Source: JBBRHQ01 sp963815645
GTDB taxonomy: Bacteria; Actinomycetota; Thermoleophilia; Solirubrobacterales; 70-9
Reading direction: 5' to 3'
Assembly: GCA_963815645.1 (NCBI GenBank)
Contig: CAWFHL010000001.1
Coordinates: 620,001 to 684,000 of the forward strand
DNA length: 64,000 bases
Part shown: one piece after another, positions 25,412 through 34,646 of the stretch
Position numbering within the stretch: position 1 is the stretch's first letter
Layout: every line of letters begins with the position of its first letter
The notes under the pieces: generated by a model
Databases searched by the model: none
What the model was told of the DNA's origin: nothing
Seen by the model: only the letters and a program-made list of their open reading frames with translations
Translations under genes and position numbers: made by a program

Positions 25412-26154
25412 CGGCCGCTGCTTTTCGGCGCGAGGCCCGCAGCAGCGAGTTGACCTTGGCCTCCAGCGCGCGCGGCCCGAGCTGGCCGATGCTGGCCCCC
25501 TCGAGGATCCCGCCCGGGTAGGCGTAGACGAAAGTCGGGCAGCCGCCGACCCGGTAGATGTTGGAGACCGCTCCGTCGTGGTCATAGCCGACCGGCATCT
25601 CCCAGCGGTGCTCGCGGATCAGGTCGCGAACCGTGTCGCGATCGTCGCGGACGTCGATCGAGAGGAAGTTCACCCGCCCACGGTAACGCTCATACACGGC
25701 GCTTACCACGTCCTGCTGACCCTCGCAGTCGCCCCCCTTGGTGAACCAGAACGAGATCACCAGCGGCAGCTTGAAGTAGTCGCAGACGCGGATCGCGTTG
25801 GCAGGGGCGATCTGGCAGGCCGGGGTGCGGCGGGCATCGCTGGGACATGGATTCTGGGAGGTGGCGCAATCGTCCTGGTAGATGTTCGCGTCCCCGTTGA
25901 GGGGGCCGCCGGCGACGGGCACGGCGAACTCGGGCAGGGGAAGGTCGGTGTCGATCGCCTCGAGCCCGATCGTGCCGGTGTCGCGGGTGGTCAGGAGGTT
26001 GATGAAGGCGACAGACGATCAGCGCGAGGAAGGCGAGCCCGACGAAGCGGGAGTAGCGGGCTCCGGGCTTCGGAGCCGGCTCCAGGGTGCGGCGCCCCGC
26101 TCTCCCTGGCTTGGGGCGCTCGGAGCCCCGCTCGCCTCGGCCCCCGGTCCCCAC
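25404..26154 (-). pseudogene. Membrane-anchored thioredoxin-like (TlpA/ResA-type) protein, one frame break as read
   Basis: About 249 residues if bridged. GTG 26154 starts a basic N-terminus and a single helix (FVGLAFLALIVC). Near 26015 one extra base shifts the frame; past it INLLTTRDTGTIGLEAIDTD and a thioredoxin fold continue to the stop. The expected CxxC active site is not present in normal form: the sequence at the end of the first core strand is FWFTKGGDCEGQQ, with one cysteine. The cis-Pro loop is present as GGCPTFVYAYPGG, with a cysteine just before the proline. It may work as a non-classical thiol protein. It follows the MMPL gene by 4 bp and is probably in its operon. Confidence 0.78.
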
Positions 26155-26158
26155 CGGC

Positions 26159-28821
26159 TCAGCGCCGCGCCGGGCCAGGCCGCAGGGCGGCCAGCCGCCG
26201 CGGCAGCGACACCCCGCGGATCTCGAACCCTGCCTCCGCCCAGACCAGCGCCGCAGGCAGCACCAGCATCACCCCGACCAGGGCAACGAGCAGGTCGACC
26301 ACGGTGACGAAGCCGAAATCGCGCAGCATCCGGATGTCGGTGGCGATCAGGGCGGCGAAGCCGGCGATCGCCGTCGCGCCCGAGGCGAGCACCGCCGCGC
26401 CGGTGCGGGAGTAGGCCTCGCGCAGGGCCTCGCCGACCGAGCGTCCTCCCCCGCGCTCCTCGTGGTAGCGGGCGGAGAGGATGACGCTGAACTCGGTCCC
26501 GATCGCGATCACCAGAGCCCCCAGCGCGGCGGACATCGGGTTGAGCGGGATCGCCCGTGGCGGCCAGGATCAGCGACGACCAGCCGGTGGCAAGGACGAT
26601 CGGCACCAGCGGGACGAGCGCCCGCGCCTTCGATCGGTAGACGGCGAGCAGCGCCAGGGCCACCGCCACGATCCCCGCCAGGGTGAGCCAGTAGCGGCTG
26701 GCGGAGAGGTCGGTCGCGGATTGGGCGACCAGGACGGGCAGGCCGGCCAGCCGCACGGTGACGCCCGGCGGGGGCCCGTTGCCCGCCCCGGGGGGTCGAT
26801 CTCATCCCTGACCCGGTCGATCAGCGCCTGCTGGTCGTCGAGCGACTGGGCCCTGATCCCGAAGGCGATGTTGGCGGTGTCGAACTTCCGGGTCTTCGGA
26901 TCGCGAGCCAGGACGCCCCGCAGGTCGTAGGCCGGGAGCTGATCGATCAGCTCCCGGATCCGGGCGCGCGGGACTCTCTTGCCCGGGCGGGCCGAGGAAG
27001 TCCGAGAGCGCGGGGCCGGGACAGATCTGGGCCTTGCGGCAGCTCGGAAAGCGCCCGTCGAAGCCATTGGCGTCGAGCACCCGCTGCTTGAACTGCCCCA
27101 TCCACCTGATCAGGGCGGGGTCGGCGATGTCCGTGGTCTGGATGCTGACGTCGAGCTCCCCCGAGACCCCGGTGGCGTTCTGCAGCTCGATTGAGATCCC
27201 GCACCTGGGCCAGGTCCTGGGGCACCAGCTCGCGGACGTCGGAGATCGTCTCGGTCCGGGTCCCGGCGACCCAGCCGCAGAGGGCCAGGACCAGGCCGGC
27301 GATCAGCACCCGCCCCGGCGAGGCAATCGCCACCGCCAGGGCCGACCGGCCCCAGCGACCGAGCGGTCTGCGGGCCGCTGCGATCGGCGCCATCATGGGG
27401 CGGCTCGGTCCGGCCCCTTCCCGGCGAAGGCTGAGCGCGGCGAACCCGGCAGTCAGCGCCAGGCCGAAGGCGACCGCGATCCCGACCACGAGCATCAGCC
27501 CGAATCCCCGCACCATCGGGCTCGGCGAGAGCTGGAGCGCGGCGAACCCGGCTGCCGTCGCCAGACAGGCGGTGCCGATCACCGGACCGCCGCGCACCGC
27601 AGCCGCGCGAGCCGCGTCGGCCCCGCGGATCCCGGACTCGACCGCCTCGTCGTAGCGGGCCTGCAGCTGGATCGCGTAGTCGACGGCCAATCCGATCAGC
27701 ACCGGCAGGACCGCGATCGAGGCCATGGTCAGCGATCCTCCGGCGAGTCCGAGCAGGCCGAAGGTGATCCCCGCCGCGGCTAGCGCCAAGCCGAGCGGCA
27801 GCAGCCGCAACCGCGAGCGGAAGACGAGCAGGAGTGTGAGGGCCATGACCACGAGGGCCGCCGCGAACAGCACCAGGAGGGCGTTCTCGAGGACGCCTGC
27901 GAGGCCGTCGATCACCACCGGCGCCCCGGAGACCACGTAGCTGCCACCGTCGAGGGCGAAGCAGGGCGCCGGATGCTTGCCGTCGGCGCAGACCTGTCGG
28001 GGCGTGGTGTCGTGCACGGCCTCGTCGATCAGCGCCAGGGCGCGGTGGCGCTCGGAGTCGCTGAGATCGGGGCGCAGACGGAGGACGATCTGGGCCGCGT
28101 CGCGATTGGGGAAGAGGTAGGCGAGCTTCGCCTTCGGCGTGCCACCGGTCTGGCGCAGGTCGAAGACCACCCTGGAGATGAAGTTGCGATCGGTGAGCCG
28201 CGGCAGGCTGGTGATCCCGTAAGTGGCGGCGGTCTTCAGCAGCTGGCGCTCGAGGTCCTGGATCACGCCGCTCGCGGCGCGACCGCCGAGGGCCTGGGCC
28301 TGGGCGGTGGAGTAGCCCTGCTGCCGGGCCTGCCTCGCGACCGCCAGGGCCAACCGCTTCGCCCGCGCCCGAGCGGCGGCAAAGCGCCTGCCGAGCTGCT
28401 GGTCGATCCCGATCACGGCCTGGTTGAGGAAGGTCGCGGGCCCCGAGAGGAACTCGACCGGGTGCAGCTTTGCGATCCCCGCGCAGGGGCCCGGGATCGG
28501 CTTCGCGTTCTTCGGCGGGGCGCCCGCCAGGCAGCCCTCGAGACGGAGCAGCTGCCCCAGATTCTTGGTCAGCAGTAGCGTCCTGAGGTCCCCCCTGGCG
28601 AGGACCACCACCGGGTCCTCCCCGAAGCGCTGACGGACCAGCTCCGAGGCCTGATAGGCGGACGAGTCCCTGTCCACCAGGGTGTCGGCGCCGGCGTCGG
28701 TGGGCAGCCTCGTCGCCGCCAGCCCGGCGGCGACGGCGACCAGGGCACTGAGTGCCAGCAGGAGGCGCGCGCGCCGCACCGCCCCGGCCGCGATCGCCCC
28801 AAACCTCTCTCCTGCTCTCAC
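26159..28821 (-). pseudogene. MMPL/RND-family lipid exporter, four frame breaks as read
   Basis: About 885 residues if the breaks are bridged. GTG 28821 starts the first long frame, with a first helix (LLLALSALVAVAAGLAA), a large extracytoplasmic domain (to about residue 310) and helices 2-6 including MASIAVLPVLIGLAVDYAIQ-LQARYDE, the proton-relay segment of MMPL proteins. Breaks near 27195, 26990, 26800 and 26555 then alternate frames, yet each fragment reads on: DVSIQTTDIADPALIRWMGQ, RELIDQLPAYDLRGVLARDP, YWLTLAGIVAVALALLAVYR and ALGALVIAIGTEFSVILSAR. All domains of a two-lobe MMPL are present. Downstream, with 4 bp between, is the thioredoxin-like gene. Substrate probably a lipid or hopanoid-type compound (inference). 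Confidence 0.82.
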
Positions 28822-29223
28822 CGGCCGAACTCTACGGACGCAGGGTTAATTAGATGCGAATCGCCGATTGATCGGTGGCCCCGGCCCGCGGGTCCTGTCG
28901 TGGAGGAGGATTCCTCGTCCTCGCAAGCTGCGGGCGAGGAGCCCACCCCCACGCCACCCGCGGCAGGATCCACCCGGTTCATTACCGATCCACATCGAGT
29001 TGAAAAGCTCCCATGCCAGTGGGCCGGTCAGTCTTTCTCAAAGCTTCTGGACCGCGACGGGGTCTCGGGCTGGGCCTCTGTTCCTCCACTCCGGCGGGTG
29101 GCATGGGATGGGAGGGCCCATTGCCGAGCACCCGCCGTGGAGCGCAGGCAATGGTGGGTCCCATCCGATGACAGGACCCGCCGGCGGGGAGCATGGTCCC
29201 TCAGTTCGGGACCGCCCCCCGAC
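28822..29223. other. Structured intergenic region, possible miniature element
   Basis: 402 bp between the start of the MMPL gene and the stop of the SGNH gene. Nested inverted repeats are visible. GCGGGTCCTGTC (28888-28899) pairs exactly with GACAGGACCCGC (29170-29181). TCCCATGCC (29009-29017) pairs with GGCATGGGA (29100-29108). There is a local hairpin CCATTGCC / GGCAATGG at about 29118-29153 and another, CCTCGC / GCGAGG, near 28918-28938. No credible open frame in either direction has codon use like the neighbours. Confidence 0.5.
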
Positions 29224-30249
29224 TCAGTACTTGAAGTCCTGATCGACCCGCTTCAGCACCTCGTCGGCCGCCACCCCGGAGCCGGCGTCGTTGAGGTGGA
29301 TGCCATCCGACTCGCGCACGATCGTCTGATCGCCGTTGATGTCGATCGCATCGCGGTAGCGCTCGCCCGGGGTGAAGACCGGCACCGTGTCGACGATCCG
29401 GATCTGGTCCATCCAGGGCTGAGCGGCGACCCTGATCGCGGCGTTCACCGTCTTCTCCACGATCTTTCGGTAGCTGTCGCGCGGCGTGGGAACTGTCAAC
29501 CAGTAGATCTTGGCGGCGCCCCCCTGCCGGTAGGTGTCCATCATCTGGCGCAGCCGCCCGGCGAAGATCGCCGCCCACTGGGGCCCGCAGCAGGGGACGC
29601 TCTTTCCCCCCGGCGCCGGCAGCGGGTAGCCCTCGTTGGCGCCGATGAAGGCGACGACGGCGTCGGGATGGTTTGCGGCGACCTGCGCCTTGGAGAGCTG
29701 CCCCCAATCGACCAGGGTCGGGTTGGAGATCCCGGTTCCCGGATGCGAGTCGCGGACCACGTTGACCCCGTCCGGGGCGAGGCGCTGGGCGAGCTGAGTG
29801 TCGAGCGGCTGGGAGAGCGAGTCCCCGGTGACCAGCAGGGTGTGAAGCCGCTGCTTCGGGGGCGGTTTTGCACCGATCTCGAGCGGGTCGAATGACTCCG
29901 GGGTGATCGGCGGGATGCGGCCGTTCTGGAGGGCGGTCGATCCGGTCTTGAACTGCCCGCCGTTGTCGAGGTTCTGGTTCGGGTTGAGCGGCGCCGTGAT
30001 CTTCGCCGAGACCTGCTCGAAGGGCAGGCTGTCGGCGATCCTGTTGGTCGGCTTGCCGACCGCGGTGATCAGGTCGTGGCCGATACCCGGCGCCTGCTCC
30101 TCACCGGCGTGAAGGACGCTGCCCCCGGAGAAGATGATCAGGATCGCCATCACCAGGGCGACCGCGAGGACCGACTGGCGGGCGCTGAAGTGGCGCACAC
30201 CCTCCCGGTCGAAACGGCTCATCTCGCTGTCGTCTGAGTGCTGGGGCAT
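29224..30249 (-). CDS. SGNH/GDSL hydrolase-like envelope protein (DUF459-type)
   Basis: 341 residues. One N-terminal membrane anchor (SVLAVALVMAILIIFSGGSV) leaves the rest outside the cytoplasm. The catalytic block I is LLVTGDSLSQPL (nucleophile Ser near 146). Block III-like is VVAFIGANEGYPL and the Asp-His pair is in ESDGIHLNDAG. It lies 18 bp downstream of an MBOAT acyltransferase gene, the standard pairing for O-acylation of surface polysaccharides, where the SGNH protein transfers the acyl group received across the membrane by MBOAT. Confidence 0.85.
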   Translation of the reverse strand: MPQHSDDSEMSRFDREGVRHFSARQSVLAVALVMAILIIFSGGSVLHAGEEQAPGIGHDLITAVGKPTNRIADSLPFEQVSAKITAPLNPNQNLDNGGQFKTGSTALQNGRIPPITPESFDPLEIGAKPPPKQRLHTLLVTGDSLSQPLDTQLAQRLAPDGVNVVRDSHPGTGISNPTLVDWGQLSKAQVAANHPDAVVAFIGANEGYPLPAPGGKSVPCCGPQWAAIFAGRLRQMMDTYRQGGAAKIYWLTVPTPRDSYRKIVEKTVNAAIRVAAQPWMDQIRIVDTVPVFTPGERYRDAIDINGDQTIVRESDGIHLNDAGSGVAADEVLKRVDQDFKY

Positions 30250-30267
30250 TGTCGTCGGGCCGGGACC

Positions 30268-31665
30268 TTAGAACTGGAAGTAGATGAATGGCGGCACACC
30301 CTGGCTGGGAACCGTCGCGCCGACGATCAGGATGGTGACGGCGACCCCTGCGGCAAGGCCGATCGGGTTCAGCCCCTCGATCCAGACCTGGAGGCGCTCG
30401 ACGGGGCGCGGCGGCAGCAGCTGCATGCCCATCACCACGATCAGAGCCAGCACCACGGGGACCGTCACCAGGGTAGGCGCCCCGGCCACGAAGAGACGGT
30501 TGACGTAGGTGCCGAAGAGGCCGAGGTCGGTCGAGCGGAAGAGGATCCAGCCGAAGACGATCAGGTTGAAGGTGACGAACCAGCGCAGCCAGGCAGGGGT
30601 GCGACGACCGATCCTCCCGGCCAGCGCGTGCTCGCTGACCAGGCCCAGCCCCTGGAAGGTCCCCCATAGGACGAAGGTCCAAGCCGCCCCGTGCCAGAGG
30701 CCGCCGAGGACCATGGTGATCATCAGGTTGCGGTAGGTGAAAAGGCGGCTGCCGCGGCTGCCGCCGAGCGGGATGTAGAGATAGTCGCGAAGGAAGCGGG
30801 AGAGGGTCATGTGCCAGCGCCGCCAGAAGTCGCGAAACCCGGTCGCCCGGTAGGGGCTGTTGAAGTTCTGGGGGAAGATGAAGCCCATCAGCAGCGCCAG
30901 CCCGATCGCCATGTCGGTGTAGCCGGAGAAGTCGCAATAGATCTGCGCGGCGTAGGCGTAGGCGGCGATCAGCAGGTCAGGTCCCGCGTAGGCCTGTGGC
31001 ACCCCGAAGGCGGGATCGACGATCGTCCGGGCCAGGTAGTCGGCGATCATCACCTTCTTGACCATTCCCAGGGCCACCAGGGAGAGACCGGCGCCGACCG
31101 CGACCTTGTTGGGATCGCGGGGCTCGCGGAGCTGCGGCAGGAACTCGCTGGCACGGACGATCGGGCCGGCGACCAGGTGGGGGAAGAAGCTGAGGTAGAT
31201 GGCGGCGTCGATCGTCGAGGCCGGCTCGACCTGGCGGCGCTTCACGTCGACGACGTAGGTGATCGCCTGGAAGGTGAAGAAGCTGATCCCGATCGGCAGC
31301 GCCACGGTCAACAGCGGCAGCGGCGTGGTCAGATGCATCGTGTCCAGGAGGTCGGAGATGTCCTGGACGAAGAACGAGTAGTACTTGAAGACGCCCAGGG
31401 TGGCGAGGTCGAGGCCCACGGCGACCCCGGTGATCCATTTGCGCTTGGTCTCGTCCTCGGTGCGCGCCAGCATCTGAGCGGCGATCTGGCTGATCAGCGT
31501 GATCCCCCCGAGGAGCAGGCAGAAGCGAGGGTTCGCAGCCGCGTAGAAGACGTAGCTGGCGACGACGATGAACGGCTTCCAGAGCTGATGCCGCGGCATC
31601 AGCACCCAGGAGAGCGTCAGCACGATCGGGAAGAAGATCGCGAATTCGATGGTGGGAAAGAGCAG
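30268..31665 (-). CDS. MBOAT-family membrane O-acyltransferase (AlgI/DltB-like)
   Basis: 465 residues if translation begins at a CTG at 31665. That codon has a perfect GGAGGT six bases upstream (31672-31677), and the sequence from it reads LLFPTIEFAIFFPIVLTLSW, the expected MBOAT N-terminus; an internal GTG at 31623 would remove most of the first helix. Diagnostic segments follow: ALPIGISFFTFQAITYVVDV, IYLSFFPHLVAGPIVRASEF, NFNSPYRATGFRDFWRRWHM-TLSRFLRDYLYIPLGG and the catalytic histidine in LGGLWHGAAWTF. It moves activated acyl groups to an extracellular acceptor, with the following SGNH protein as partner. Confidence 0.9.
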   Translation of the reverse strand: MLFPTIEFAIFFPIVLTLSWVLMPRHQLWKPFIVVASYVFYAAANPRFCLLLGGITLISQIAAQMLARTEDETKRKWITGVAVGLDLATLGVFKYYSFFVQDISDLLDTMHLTTPLPLLTVALPIGISFFTFQAITYVVDVKRRQVEPASTIDAAIYLSFFPHLVAGPIVRASEFLPQLREPRDPNKVAVGAGLSLVALGMVKKVMIADYLARTIVDPAFGVPQAYAGPDLLIAAYAYAAQIYCDFSGYTDMAIGLALLMGFIFPQNFNSPYRATGFRDFWRRWHMTLSRFLRDYLYIPLGGSRGSRLFTYRNLMITMVLGGLWHGAAWTFVLWGTFQGLGLVSEHALAGRIGRRTPAWLRWFVTFNLIVFGWILFRSTDLGLFGTYVNRLFVAGAPTLVTVPVVLALIVVMGMQLLPPRPVERLQVWIEGLNPIGLAAGVAVTILIVGATVPSQGVPPFIYFQF

Positions 31666-31738
31666 CGCTGAACCTCCGGTGGGTACCCTGCCACGCGTCG
31701 ACGGCGGCGAGCGATCCTAGCCGTCCGCAACTGCCGGC

Positions 31739-32407
31739 GTGCGGAAGGTTTTCAACAAGCAAGTGTTTCGATCCAGTCAGCTCCTAACGATCGCGGCTCT
31801 GGCAGCCGCCATACTCGCCATCTCGCTCCCCGGCGCAGCCTCGGCGAGGCGCGGCTGCGGTGACGTCGAGCAGGTGAAGGCGACCAAGGACGTCAACCCG
31901 TCCGGGCCGGAGCCCCTCGCGGTCGGCGACTCGGTGATGCTCCTCGCCCTCCCGGACCTCGCCGAGGTCGGCTACGACACCAACGGGCAGGGTTGCCGCT
32001 CCTTCGCCGCCGGGCTGCGAGTGATCAAGAACCAGCGGCGGGCGGGCAGCCTGCCGCGCCTCGTCGTCCTCGCCCTCGGCACCGACGGCCGGGTGAAGAT
32101 GGCCCAGATCAACGAGGCGCTGCGGGTCGCCGGCCCGGACCGCATCCTCGGCCTGGTCACCCCGCACGAGCTGGGCGGCGGCGCCGGCTTCGACGCAAAG
32201 GTGATGCGAAAGGCGGCAAGCAAGCACAGGGGCCGGATCGTCCTCTTCGACTGGGTCAGATACAGCCGTGGTCACAACGGCTGGTTCCAGCCCGATCACG
32301 CCCACCTCTCCTACACCGGCGCCGCGGCATTCGCCCGCCTACTCGCCAAGGGGACCCGCTTCTCGCGGCCGGACACATTCCCCCATGGCACGCGCTTTCC
32401 GAATTAG
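31739..32407 (+). CDS. Secreted SGNH-like protein (paralogue 1)
   Basis: 222 residues from GTG 31739, 73 bp from the divergent MBOAT gene. A signal peptide ends near PGAASARR. The mature protein has the SGNH block I VGDSVMLLALPDLAEVG (Ser near 62), a conserved Cys pair (CGDV near 40; GQGCRSF near 84), and the end pair in FQPDHAHLSYTGAAAFARLL. It is about 45 percent similar by eye to the product of 33899-34537. With two copies next to an MBOAT/SGNH pair, a role in modifying or trimming acyl groups on the cell surface is likely. It overlaps the next gene by 23 bp. Confidence 0.78.
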   Translation: MRKVFNKQVFRSSQLLTIAALAAAILAISLPGAASARRGCGDVEQVKATKDVNPSGPEPLAVGDSVMLLALPDLAEVGYDTNGQGCRSFAAGLRVIKNQRRAGSLPRLVVLALGTDGRVKMAQINEALRVAGPDRILGLVTPHELGGGAGFDAKVMRKAASKHRGRIVLFDWVRYSRGHNGWFQPDHAHLSYTGAAAFARLLAKGTRFSRPDTFPHGTRFPN

Positions 32408-33420
32408 CCTCGCGGCAGCGGTCACGGCGCTGCTGCTCGGCGGCGCCTGCGCGCCGGGGAGCGCGCTCGCGAAACCGGCCCGGGTCGAGTGCCAGGGCCT
32501 GCCGGCGACGATCGTCGGCAGCTCGAAGCCCGACCGGATCTCCGGAACCGCCCACCGCGACGTGATCGCGGGCCGCGCAGGCGACGACGAGATCCACGGC
32601 AGGGGCGGCAACGATGTGATCTGCGGCGGCCGGGGAAGGGACTTCCTCTGGGGCGATTCCGGCAGCGACCGGATCGACGGCGGCGACAACCTCGACACCC
32701 TCTACGGCGGCGGGGGCAAGGACAGGCTGCGCGGCCAGCGCGGCGCCGACTATCTGGAGGGCGGCGAGGACGGCGATCTGATCATCGGCGGGCCCGACGG
32801 CGGCACCCCGGCACACGCCGACGTCGCCTCCTACGCCGGGAAGGGCCCGGCGGTGAGCGTCGACCTCGAGGCGGGCGAGGCGACTGGGCAGGGCGTCGAC
32901 CGGCTGGTCGGGATCGAGGGCGTCATGGGCTCGCTCAACGCCGACACCCTGAAGGGCAGCGACGCGGCGGATTCGCTGACCGGCTCGGGGGGGGCGGACA
33001 CGATCGACGGGCGCGGCGGCGGCGACCTGATCGGGGGCGGGCCGGGCAACGACACCGTGCATGGCGACGAGGGCGACGACAGGATCGTCGGATACACCGG
33101 TGCCGACACCCTCTACGGTGACGCTGGCCAGGATCGGATCGAAGGCTACGGCGGCGCCGACCTGATCTACGGGGGAACCGGGAACGACCTGCTGATCGGC
33201 GACGAGGGCAACGACGGGCTCTACGGCGAGGACGGGCGATGACCGCCTCTACGGCGACATCCACCCCTGCGCCGGCGCCTCCTGCGAGATCGGCGGAGAC
33301 GACCTCCTAGACGGCGGCTCCGGCGCGGAGTCAGGCGCCGGGGATTTCGGCGACGGCGGCCCGCAGATCCTCGCCGATCACTGCATAAACCTCGAGGTCT
33401 TCACCGGTTGTGAGCTCTGA
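32385..33420 (+). pseudogene. Secreted RTX/hemolysin-type calcium-binding repeat protein, one frame break as read
   Basis: About 344 residues if bridged. A signal sequence (ISLAAAVTALLLGGACA) is followed by at least ten nonapeptide repeats of the GGxGxDxUx type (GRAGDDEIHG, GRGGNDVICG, GGGGKDRLRG, YGGTGNDLLIG and others) in two blocks separated by a non-repeat segment (about 140-175). Such repeats bind calcium in a parallel beta-roll. At about 33234 a GGG run shifts the frame to an early stop; removing one G continues with DDRLYGDIHPCAGASCEIGG and a Cys-containing C-terminus to the TGA at 33418-33420. Probably a surface structural protein. Confidence 0.8.
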
Positions 33421-33497
33421 TTCTCCGGGATCGGGGTTCGCTAGGATGCCGCACCGCTTTGCCAGATGAAAGCCAGGGAGAAAGGAAACCCACCCAG

Positions 33498-33888
33498 ATG
33501 AGAAGGACTCCCCTGAAGTTCACGATTACCCTGCTCGTCGGCGCTGATCGCCGCGGCGGCGCTGATGGCCCCGGGGGCCGGCGCCCGCAGTGAGGCCACC
33601 GCCTCAAACGGCTGCACGGTCCCCCCGCGCGCCTACGGGCACAACATGTACACCACATCGCTCTCGGTGCGCCACAGCTCCTGCCGCACCGGGCGCAAGG
33701 TGGTCAAGGGCTACACCAAGTGCCGCTATAAGCACGGCGGGCTGAACGGGCGCTGCCCCAGTCGGATTAAGAAGTACAAGTGCCACGAGGGCAGGCGCAC
33801 CCTCGCCCCCCACATCCAGTTCAGCGTCAAGGTCGGCTGCAAGCGCGGCTCCAAGCGAGTCAAGTTCTCCTATACGCAGCAGGTCTGA
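33498..33888 (+). pseudogene. Small secreted Cys-rich basic protein, one frame break as read
   Basis: About 129 residues if bridged. The ATG at 33498 opens RRTPLKFTITLLVG; an extra base near 33540 interrupts it, and after correction LIAAAALMAPGAGARSEA completes a signal peptide. The mature part is about 95 residues with seven cysteines (SNGC, SSC, TKCRYKHG, RCPSR, YKCHEG, GCKRG) and high Lys/Arg content, so it is probably disulfide-rich and extracellular. No family recognised. It lies 10 bp upstream of the second SGNH paralogue. Confidence 0.65.
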
Positions 33889-33898
33889 GCGCGGCCAC

Positions 33899-34537
33899 TT
33901 GAGCCGCCCACCCAGCGGGCGTGCCCTGATGCCGATCGCGGCCCTCGCCGCGATCGGCATCGCGCTGCCGGTCCTGGCCCCGCCGGCGCCCGCTGCCTGC
34001 GGTGGAGTCGAGAAGGCCCGCGCCAGGAAGAGGGTCAACCCGGGCGGCAGGGCGCCGCTGGCGGTCGGCGACTCGGTGATGCTGCTGGCGGTGCCGAGGC
34101 TGGCGCGGATCGGCTTCAAGGTCAACGCCCAGGGCTGCCGCCAGTGGGGCCCGGGCGAGCGGGTGCTGCGCCGCTACAAGCGCGCCGGGAAGCTGCCGCA
34201 CCTGGTGGTGATCGGCCTCGGCGCCGACGGCTCGATCACCGCCTCCAACGTCCGCCACACCTTGCACATCATCGGGCCGAAGCGGTTGCTGGGGTTGATC
34301 GTGCCGCGGGAGCTGGGCGGCGGCACCAGCCACGACGCCGACGTGGTGCGCGAAGCCGCCCGCGCCCACCACCGGCGGGTGCTGCTCCTCGACTGGGTTC
34401 GTTACAGCAAGCGTCGAAACGGCTGGTTCCAGCCCGACGGCATCCACCTGACCTACGCCGGCGCCACCGCCTACACCAAGCTGATCGGCACCTCCCGCCG
34501 CTACGCCGGAGCCGGCGAGTTCCCGATCAGGCGCTGA
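33899..34537 (+). CDS. Secreted SGNH-like protein (paralogue 2)
   Basis: 212 residues from TTG 33899 (ATG at 33929 is also possible and leaves a cleaner signal peptide, PIAALAAIGIALPVLAPPAP). The block I motif is LAVGDSVMLLAVPRLARIG, and the Asp-His pair is in FQPDGIHLTYAGATAY, more canonical than in paralogue 1. The conserved LGGGTSHDADVVREAAR and VLLLDWVRYSKRRNGW segments match paralogue 1 (LFDWVRYSRGHNGW). The two genes bracket the RTX-like and Cys-rich genes, suggesting a local duplication. Confidence 0.78.
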   Translation: MSRPPSGRALMPIAALAAIGIALPVLAPPAPAACGGVEKARARKRVNPGGRAPLAVGDSVMLLAVPRLARIGFKVNAQGCRQWGPGERVLRRYKRAGKLPHLVVIGLGADGSITASNVRHTLHIIGPKRLLGLIVPRELGGGTSHDADVVREAARAHHRRVLLLDWVRYSKRRNGWFQPDGIHLTYAGATAYTKLIGTSRRYAGAGEFPIRR

Positions 34538-34646
34538 CGCAACCGCGACCTCCAGTTCGAACCGAGTCGGACTGGCCCGCAAATTGGCGCGGATCTCCCC
34601 CGCCAGCTCGAGAAGAGCACCGGGGGCGCGCCGGCGAGTGGCGCCG

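Noticed and set aside
28900..29895. Plus-strand frame spanning the structured intergenic region and the SGNH gene
   Set aside because: Its second half is antisense to the SGNH protein, and the first half has no start site or conserved motif.
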